A DNA stretch of 20,309 nt from Bacilli bacterium (GTDB taxonomy: Bacteria > Bacillota_I > Bacilli_A > RF39 > UBA660): positions 1 to 20,309 of the forward strand of contig JAFZPS010000058.1 in the NCBI GenBank assembly GCA_017550205.1. Reading direction: 5' to 3'. Shown here one piece after another: positions 15,369-20,309 of this stretch. The notes under the pieces were generated by a model. It ran no database searches. It saw nothing but the letters and a program-made list of their open reading frames with translations, and was not told the origin of the DNA. Numbering within the stretch: position 1 is the first letter of the stretch; each line of letters starts with the position of its first letter. The position numbers and the translations under genes are program-made.

Positions 15369-18300
15369 ATGAAGAAGAAAATTATATTTATTTTTTTATT
15401 GTTTTCTATTATTTTTATGCCTAAAATAGTTTACGCAGCTGGTGAAGACAGAATTCACTTTATTAAGAATGAAAGTGGTACAGGGGATGCAATAGTTATT
15501 CAGAGTAATGGTCATTATGGATTGGTTGATACTATGAATCCTGGACCTACTTCACCTTTAGCTTCTTATGATAGTTCTTTAGTAAGTGAAACTGATAATG
15601 GTACTAAAGTATATAATTATCTTAGAAAGATAGGATGTAGTCATTTAGATTTTGTAATCATAACACATAATCATCCTGATCATAATGGTGGTATTAGTGA
15701 ATTAGGTGATTTAGTTGATTATAATACATTTGCAATTTATAAAACTGATGTTATTGTAGATGATGATGTTGATGAAGCAAATGGTTTAGGTAATCATGAG
15801 AGTTATAGACAAGAAATAGAGTATTTAAGTCATAAAAATGCTATTATGTGTGATACTATTTATTGCGATCATAGTAATTCTGATAATGGTTTTATTTATG
15901 GAGTAGTTAGAAATACGAATACTGATGTAGAAACTGATACTAATTTAAAAGATAGACTTAGTTTTGAATTTGGTGATTTTGATATTGATATATATAATTT
16001 ATATACAAATTCTAATCATAATGAGAATCTTAATTCTTTAGTTACATTAGTTACTAGAAAAGATTATAATCCAGATGATAATGTAGATACTAGTATAAAA
16101 ACTGCATTAATGGGTGACTTGGAATCTGGAAGAGGAGATATTGATTATGATTATGCAGATAGTGTTTCAAATATAATAACTAATCCTGTAGGTATATGTG
16201 AAGAATGTGTTGAATATGGTATAGAAGGACATATTGCTTCAATTATTGGGAATGTTAGTATATTAAAAGCTGGAAGTCATGGTGGTGTTGATTCAAGTTC
16301 TTATTTAGCGTTTAAATATCTGAATCCAAATTATTATATTATTACTGATGTTTATGATGAAGATGCTAATGGTATTCATCCAAAACAACATTCAATTTTG
16401 CCAATTTTGTTATTTAAAGAAGCTAATGCTACATCTACATATTATACAAAACAATCTGATGGGGCAATTGTATTTGATTTTCATAAAGAAAGTTTTGATG
16501 TTTATAATTTTAGTAGTGAAACTGGTGGAGTATCAGATAATCCTATGTATCCAAATCTTGTTTCAAATATAGTTAATAATACTGGATCTAATTGGTTTAG
16601 TATAGATGGTATGTATCGTTCACAAAAACTTTATTATTATGTTGAGAATGGTCAATTAGTTATTGGATGGAAAAAAATAGATGATCTTTGGTATTACTTT
16701 GGAGTAGATGAAGGAATGGCTCAAGGTATTACTAATATAGGTGGTAGATTTTATTATTTTTCTACTGAAGAAGAAGCAGATGATATAACTAAAGCTGGAA
16801 CTATGGCAGTAGGTTTTAAGAAAGTTAATAATCATTTATATTATTTTAGAAAAGCTGATAATGAGATTTCAAATGGACCATTGGGAACAGCTGTTTCAAA
16901 TTTTGCTACGATTGATAATGAATTATATTATTTTAGAATAGACACTGATGATATTTCTGAGGGACCTAAAGATTCAGCAGTAATAGGACTAGCTAATATT
17001 GGAGATGAAACATATTATTTTAGAACTTATGAAAATGAAGTGTCTGAAGGTTCTGAAGGCAGTGCATTGAAAAATGGCTGTGTTAGAATTGGTAAAAAGG
17101 GATATTGCTTCGATGAAGATGGTCATGTAAGTAGTATTACAACATATGCAAGTGTTCCTACTACTGATATGTGTAGAAATGGTGAATATACAGGTTCAGA
17201 ACAAGTATTAACTTATAATGCTTTAGCTGGATATACATGGAGTAATAATAAAGGTACAAATATAGGAGAATATCAAGTAACTGCATCTTTGAAACACGGT
17301 TATATGTGGGATGATGAAACTGAAAATCCAAAAACTATAACTTGTAATATTATAAAAATGCAAATTATTAAGCCATCAGTAAAATATCCAACATATAATT
17401 ATGTAGGAAGAAATATTACTGCAGAATTAGTTAATTATAATTCAAATAGAATGTTATTAACAGGTAATCTTTCAGGAACAAATGTTGGAGATTATACTAT
17501 AACTGCAGCTTTAAAAAATAAAAGTATTTCAGAATGGTCTGATGGTACTGATGATAATATAGTACTTAATTGGTCTATAGTTAAGACAAAACTTGAAAAA
17601 CCATATGTTTATAAATTTAGTGGACCTTATGATGGTACTGCTCATACAATTACGGCTGAGACTATAGAAGGAATAACATTAAATTATAAAACTGATGATA
17701 CAGATTGGTCATCTGTTGTACCAACAAGGACAGATGCAGGTGTTACAACAGTTTATGTAAAAGCACTTGGTAATGAAAATTATATTGATTCAGATGTAGC
17801 AACTGGTACTATAGAAATATCAAAAGTACAGGCAGCTGCTCCAATTGTATCAAATTATGGTGGTAGATGTGATGGATATGATCATTCAATTACTGTAGAA
17901 CCAGTAAATGATGGAACATTGTATTACAAAACAAATACAACAGATTGGTCAGAAGAAAAACCAACAAGGACAGATGTTGGTACTACTACAGTATATGTAA
18001 AAGTAGTAGGCGATAAGAATCATACAGATTCAGATGTTGTAACTGGTAAGATTATAATACTTGCTGGTAGTACTTATACAGTTAATACTTATAAAGTAGA
18101 TGCTACTGAAACATATATCACTAGAATTCCAATTAATACATCTGCTCAAGCATTTAAACAAAATATAAGTGTAAATGCAGGATATGAAGTTTCTGTTGAT
18201 ACTAAAACAGTTAATGGTAATGAAGTATTATTTACTGGTGGTAAAGCAAGAATAATGCAAGGTGATATTGTTGTTAAGGAATTTATTATTGTTGTTAGTG

Positions 18301-18512
18301 GTGATACTAATGGTGATGGTAAACTTAATTATTTAGATTATGTCAAAGTATATAATCATATTCAAAAAGAAAAGAATCCACAATATAATGGAAATCTTCT
18401 TGTAGGAATGTATGAAATGGCTGGAGATATGTCAGGTGATAATAAAATTAATTACTTGGACTATGTAAAAATATATAATAAAATACAAGAATTAAAGGGA
18501 GGAACTAACTAA
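15369..18512 (+). CDS. Secreted metallo-beta-lactamase hydrolase with wall-binding repeats, Ig-like repeats and dockerin
   Basis: This 1047-residue surface enzyme starts with a signal peptide (cleavage about VYA23-AG). Residues 26-385 are a metallo-beta-lactamase domain: GDAIVIQSNGHYGLVD, then THNHPDHNGG with His100, His102, Asp104 and His105, MGDLES and AGSHGGVDSSS. Residues about 408-586 are YYF-type choline/glucan-binding repeats. Residues about 595-895 are MBG/Ig-like repeats, two of them a near-duplicate. Residues 978-1043 are a type I dockerin with two calcium loops (DTNGDGKLNYLD and DMSGDNKINYLD). The first two domains recall pneumococcal Pce/CbpE, a phosphorylcholine esterase of teichoic acid; that activity here is inference. 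ATG15369 is used because GTG15363 overlaps AGGTGAG (15357-15363). It overlaps the next gene by one base. Confidence 0.9.
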   Translation: MKKKIIFIFLLFSIIFMPKIVYAAGEDRIHFIKNESGTGDAIVIQSNGHYGLVDTMNPGPTSPLASYDSSLVSETDNGTKVYNYLRKIGCSHLDFVIITHNHPDHNGGISELGDLVDYNTFAIYKTDVIVDDDVDEANGLGNHESYRQEIEYLSHKNAIMCDTIYCDHSNSDNGFIYGVVRNTNTDVETDTNLKDRLSFEFGDFDIDIYNLYTNSNHNENLNSLVTLVTRKDYNPDDNVDTSIKTALMGDLESGRGDIDYDYADSVSNIITNPVGICEECVEYGIEGHIASIIGNVSILKAGSHGGVDSSSYLAFKYLNPNYYIITDVYDEDANGIHPKQHSILPILLFKEANATSTYYTKQSDGAIVFDFHKESFDVYNFSSETGGVSDNPMYPNLVSNIVNNTGSNWFSIDGMYRSQKLYYYVENGQLVIGWKKIDDLWYYFGVDEGMAQGITNIGGRFYYFSTEEEADDITKAGTMAVGFKKVNNHLYYFRKADNEISNGPLGTAVSNFATIDNELYYFRIDTDDISEGPKDSAVIGLANIGDETYYFRTYENEVSEGSEGSALKNGCVRIGKKGYCFDEDGHVSSITTYASVPTTDMCRNGEYTGSEQVLTYNALAGYTWSNNKGTNIGEYQVTASLKHGYMWDDETENPKTITCNIIKMQIIKPSVKYPTYNYVGRNITAELVNYNSNRMLLTGNLSGTNVGDYTITAALKNKSISEWSDGTDDNIVLNWSIVKTKLEKPYVYKFSGPYDGTAHTITAETIEGITLNYKTDDTDWSSVVPTRTDAGVTTVYVKALGNENYIDSDVATGTIEISKVQAAAPIVSNYGGRCDGYDHSITVEPVNDGTLYYKTNTTDWSEEKPTRTDVGTTTVYVKVVGDKNHTDSDVVTGKIIILAGSTYTVNTYKVDATETYITRIPINTSAQAFKQNISVNAGYEVSVDTKTVNGNEVLFTGGKARIMQGDIVVKEFIIVVSGDTNGDGKLNYLDYVKVYNHIQKEKNPQYNGNLLVGMYEMAGDMSGDNKINYLDYVKIYNKIQELKGGTN
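17596..18075 (+). repeat. Tandem 240-base repeat inside the surface-protein gene
   Basis: Two adjacent units of exactly 240 bases (80 residues) encode MBG/Ig-like domains. The anchor CCAACAAGGACAGATG occurs at 17721 and again at 17961, and CAGATTGGTC at 17701 and 17941. Both units read YDGTAH- or YDHS-like, then YKT, DWS, PTRTD, TTVYVK and DSDV. Unit borders are approximate. It is an in-frame domain duplication that has since diverged. Confidence 0.85.
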
Positions 18513-19438
18513 TGAAAAAAATAATAGTAGTTGTATTATTAACTATAGGATTACTACTTTTTCCAAAAAATGTTTTAGCAAGTGGAGGAATAACTATTTC
18601 TACAACATCTTTATCAATGGAAGAAGGTAGTTCTAGAACCTTTACAATAACTGCAATTAATACAATAGGTGACGTTACTATAGCGTCAAGTAATTCTTCG
18701 GTAGCAACAGTTAGTAGTGGCTCTTGGACAACTGGAATGGTTGGTAGTGGAGAAAATAAAAGTACAACAATTACTGTAACTGGAATTAGTGAAGGAACAA
18801 CATCAATTGTTCTTACATTAGATGGTTCTACATTTGATGAAGAACCTGTTACAGGAAACAGAACTATTTCTGTATATGTTTCAAAGAAACAAGTTCAACC
18901 AGATCCTACACCTACACCAACTCCAACTCCTACACCACAACCTACTAATAATACAAATAATAATAGCAATAATACTCCGAAAGAGGAAACAAAATCTAAT
19001 AATAGTAAGTTAAAACAATTATCTATTGATAATTATGAATTAAAGAAAATAGATGATAATAATTATGAATTAATTGTCGAAAATAATGTTGCAATGGTTA
19101 GTATTAAAGCTGTTGCTGATGATTCTAAAGCAAAAATAACAGGTACTGGAGTACATGAATTAAAAGTTGGAGATAATAAAATTGAGTTAGTTGTAACTGC
19201 TGAAGATGGTTCTACTAATAAGATAAATGTTAAAGTTACTAGAAAAGATGAAGAAGAAGTTATTAAAACTTCTACTGATGATACAAAAAATATTACATCA
19301 AAGCCTAATAAAACTGGCAATTCTATTAATATTATTGAGATATTTATGATATTACTTAATATTATTTTAGCTGTTCTAGTAGTTGTATTATTTAATAAAA
19401 ATAAAAGATTAAGAGAGAGTATTAATAAAATTAGCTAA
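18512..19438 (+). CDS. Membrane-anchored Ig-like/cadherin-like surface protein
   Basis: This 308-residue protein has a signal peptide with predicted cleavage after VLA23. A BIG2-like Ig domain follows (about 25-125: SLSMEEGSSRTFTI, SVATVSSGSW, ISEGTTSIVL). Next come a Pro-Thr linker (PTPTPTPTPTPQPT, about 132-145), an Asn-rich stretch and a cadherin-like beta-sandwich domain (about 163-245: LKQLSIDNYEL, GTGVHELKVGDNKIELVVTAEDGS). One membrane helix (about 273-294) ends in a basic tail (NKNKRLRES). There is no LPXTG, so it is held by the C-terminal helix. It is translationally coupled (TAATG) to the dockerin-bearing enzyme, with GGGAGG (18497-18502) as the ribosome binding site. A role as a surface partner of that enzyme is inference; the Ig domain does not show a recognisable cohesin signature. 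Confidence 0.85.
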   Translation: MKKIIVVVLLTIGLLLFPKNVLASGGITISTTSLSMEEGSSRTFTITAINTIGDVTIASSNSSVATVSSGSWTTGMVGSGENKSTTITVTGISEGTTSIVLTLDGSTFDEEPVTGNRTISVYVSKKQVQPDPTPTPTPTPTPQPTNNTNNNSNNTPKEETKSNNSKLKQLSIDNYELKKIDDNNYELIVENNVAMVSIKAVADDSKAKITGTGVHELKVGDNKIELVVTAEDGSTNKINVKVTRKDEEEVIKTSTDDTKNITSKPNKTGNSINIIEIFMILLNIILAVLVVVLFNKNKRLRESINKIS

Positions 19439-19452
19439 ATAGATTAATTTTG

Positions 19453-19481
19453 TTGACATAAAAGCATGAAAATGTTATAAT
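19453..19481 (+). promoter_or_regulatory. Promoter of rplU-prp-rpmA
   Basis: TTGACA (19453-19458), a 17-base spacer and TGT-TATAAT (hexamer 19476-19481) match the sigma-A consensus in both hexamers and add the extended -10. This is the strongest promoter in the window, as expected for ribosomal protein genes. The predicted start is near 19488. Confidence 0.93.
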
Positions 19482-19487
19482 CTATGT

Positions 19488-19575
19488 GTTTGACGCCTCA
19501 TGCTCAAACCGCATTGAGAAGGTAGAAACACTTATGTGTACCTTAAGAGCGAGTCTTAAGTTAAAAAAAGGAGGT
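19488..19575 (+). promoter_or_regulatory. Structured 5' leader of rplU (L21 leader type)
   Basis: The roughly 90-base leader holds three hairpins. Hairpin 1 is CTCATGC (19497-19503) with GCATTGAG (19511-19518). Hairpin 2 is AAGGTA (19519-19524) with TACCTT (19539-19544), capped by CAC-TTAT-GTG. Hairpin 3 is CTTAAGA (19542-19548) with TCTTAAG (19554-19560). Hairpins 2 and 3 share 19542-19544, so they compete at their border. The ribosome binding site AAGGAGGT (19568-19575) follows. Position and structure fit the autoregulatory L21 leader family of Firmicutes rplU, where the gene product is thought to bind its own mRNA. No T tract follows hairpin 3, so control of translation is more likely than attenuation. 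Confidence 0.75.
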
Positions 19576-19580
19576 ATTTT

Positions 19581-19883
19581 ATGAACGCTGTTGTTAAAGT
19601 TGGTGGAAAACAATACTATGTTACAGAAGGTTCAGTAATTTTCGTTGAAAAATTAAATTGTAATGATGGTGACGTAGTTAATTTTGACCAAGTATTAATG
19701 CTTGACTCTAAAGTTGGAAATCCTTACCTTACAGGTGTTACTGTTCAAGGAAAAGTTTTAAAGAATGGTAAAGCTAAAAAGATTAGAATCTTTAAATATA
19801 AGAGTAAAGATAGATCTAACCGTGTGACTCAAGGACATAGACAACCTTATACTAAAATTGAAATTACTAAAATTGCTGGTTAA
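19581..19883 (+). CDS. rplU: 50S ribosomal protein L21
   Basis: This 100-residue protein has the normal L21 length. It begins MNAVVKVGGKQYYVTEGSVI, has the YLTGVTVQGKVL segment, and ends with the rRNA-binding stretch KIRIFKYKSKDRSNRVTQGH and RQPYTKIEI. L21 binds 23S rRNA in the large subunit. AAGGAGGT (19568-19575) lies five bases before ATG19581. It is the first gene of the canonical Firmicutes rplU-prp-rpmA operon; the prp start lies two bases after the stop. Its codon choice is a little richer in GC-ending codons (CAC, GAC, CTT) than the rest of the window, as expected for highly expressed genes. Confidence 0.98.
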   Translation: MNAVVKVGGKQYYVTEGSVIFVEKLNCNDGDVVNFDQVLMLDSKVGNPYLTGVTVQGKVLKNGKAKKIRIFKYKSKDRSNRVTQGHRQPYTKIEITKIAG

Positions 19884-19885
19884 TT

Positions 19886-20185
19886 ATGATTAAAGTAGAA
19901 GTTGTAAAAGAAAAAGATTTATATAAAAAAGTATCTATAATTGGTCATGCTATGTATGCTGATTATGGTAAAGATATAGTATGTAGTGCAGTAAGTAGTA
20001 TAGTTACTACAACAATAAATGGTTGTATTGCACTAGATAAGGATAGTCTTAGTTATGAAGTTAATGATAAAGGAGTATATATTTCTAATATAGTAGAAGG
20101 TAATACACAAACATTAATTAATAACATGGTTAGTCTTTTAAAAGAGTTGGAAGAAAAGTATCCAACAAATATTAAGGTTATGTAA
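19886..20185 (+). CDS. prp: Ribosomal-processing cysteine protease Prp
   Basis: This 99-residue protein belongs to the Prp (YsxB, DUF464) family. The catalytic pair is His21 in [11 protein letters not shown] and Cys33 in [11 protein letters not shown], spaced as in Staphylococcus aureus Prp (His22, Cys34). Prp removes the N-terminal extension of L27 in Firmicutes, an essential step because the mature L27 end reaches the peptidyl-transferase centre. The gene lies between rplU and rpmA, its invariant location. There is no clear ribosome binding site before ATG19886 and only two bases separate it from the rplU stop, so it is probably translated by coupling. In this genome L32 also carries a Prp-like site, so Prp may have a second ribosomal substrate (inference). 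Confidence 0.97.
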   Translation: MIKVEVVKEKDLYKKVSIIGHAMYADYGKDIVCSAVSSIVTTTINGCIALDKDSLSYEVNDKGVYISNIVEGNTQTLINNMVSLLKELEEKYPTNIKVM

Positions 20186-20196
20186 GGAGGAGAATT

Positions 20197-20229
20197 ATGA
20201 AGTTTTTAAAATTAGATATTCAATTATTT
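20197..20229 (+). other. Cleavable N-terminal peptide of L27
   Basis: Eleven codons encode [11 protein letters not shown] before Ala12. This is the Firmicutes L27 leader recognised by Prp, with a motif of the LQFF-A type written here as IQLF-A. It provides the in-genome reference for the matching L32 extension. Confidence 0.88.
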
Positions 20230-20309
20230 GCTCACCACAAAGGGCAAGGATCAACATCTAATGGTCGTGATTCTGCAGGACGTAGACTTGGAGCTAAAGC
20301 AGCTGATGG
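20197..20309 (+). CDS. rpmA: 50S ribosomal protein L27, N-terminal part (cut by window edge)
   Basis: The visible 37 complete codons begin [21 protein letters not shown], followed by [16 protein letters not shown]. The GSTxNGRDSxxxRLGxK block is diagnostic for L27. An 11-residue extension ending LDIQLF precedes the Ala-His-His-Lys start of the mature protein, as expected in a prp-containing Firmicute. AAGGAGG (20184-20190) is six bases before ATG20197. The gene is third in the rplU-prp-rpmA operon and continues past the window. Confidence 0.97.
   Translation, partial: MKFLKLDIQLFAHHKGQGSTSNGRDSAGRRLGAKAAD

Noticed and set aside
18584..18890. Naming the Ig-like domain of the membrane-anchored protein a cohesin
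   Set aside because: Its pattern (SLSMEEGSS, SVATVSSG, ISEGTTSI) fits BIG2-like Ig folds; no cohesin hallmark could be seen, so only a possible functional equivalence is proposed.
18898..18950. CCTACA/CCAACT short repeats as a microsatellite or CRISPR-like element
   Set aside because: They are the in-frame codons of the Pro-Thr linker of the surface protein; there are no spacers and no regular repeat of CRISPR length.
19427..19451. Inverted repeat AAAATTA / TAATTTT after the membrane-anchored surface protein
   Set aside because: All but AT pairs are missing, the loop is 11 bases and no T tract follows the stem; it is too weak to call a terminator, and such repeats are expected by chance in this composition.

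Overview
The window looks like a chromosomal segment of a very AT-rich, low-GC Gram-positive bacterium (Bacillota, class Bacilli), probably one of the small-genome uncultured gut lineages related to RF39/Mollicutes-like Bacilli. The evidence is strong codon bias (TTA, AGA, AAA, ATA), Firmicutes-type ribosome binding sites (AGGAGG, AGGTG), AddAB instead of RecBCD, and the Firmicutes rplU-prp-rpmA block with an N-terminally extended L27. TGG is the Trp codon throughout and TGA ends two genes, so the standard bacterial code fits. The lineage is inference; Firmicutes affiliation is well supported. I see no rRNA, tRNA, CRISPR or insertion sequence. No intergenic gap exceeds about 145 bases.

Layout: (1) 1-96, minus strand, N-terminus of a lysine-rich membrane-anchored protein, diverging from a degenerate histidine-phosphatase-like gene (179-634). 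(2) 691-4387, an operon of two flavoproteins (HI0933/BaiN type and COG2509 type) and a MYG1-family hydrolase. (3) 4467-5730, a single-pass membrane protein, YceD (DUF177) and ribosomal protein L32. (4) 5782-6564, a lone prepilin-like protein. (5) 6612-12414, a short AddB, AddA and a low-molecular-weight protein tyrosine phosphatase, all translationally coupled. (6) 12482-15282, two coupled uncharacterised genes: one with a RelE/HigB-like C-terminal domain, one a large helical protein. (7) 15369-19438, a secreted metallo-beta-lactamase/wall-binding-repeat/dockerin protein coupled to a membrane-anchored Ig/cadherin-like protein. (8) 19453-20309, an rplU leader, L21, the Prp protease and the start of L27.

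The most interesting observation links blocks 3 and 8. L32 carries a nine-residue N-terminal extension ending in KLDIQMF-A, nearly identical to the KLDIQLF-A sequence that Prp is expected to cut in L27 of the same genome. Removing it would leave AVPFRK, the normal mature start of L32. This suggests that Prp matures two ribosomal proteins here. Other points of note are a histidine-phosphatase homologue lacking two catalytic-site residues, an AddB without a Walker A motif, a Pce-like surface enzyme carrying a dockerin, an uncharacterised RelE-like/helical gene pair, and a recurring design of extended -10 promoters with extremely short leaders.
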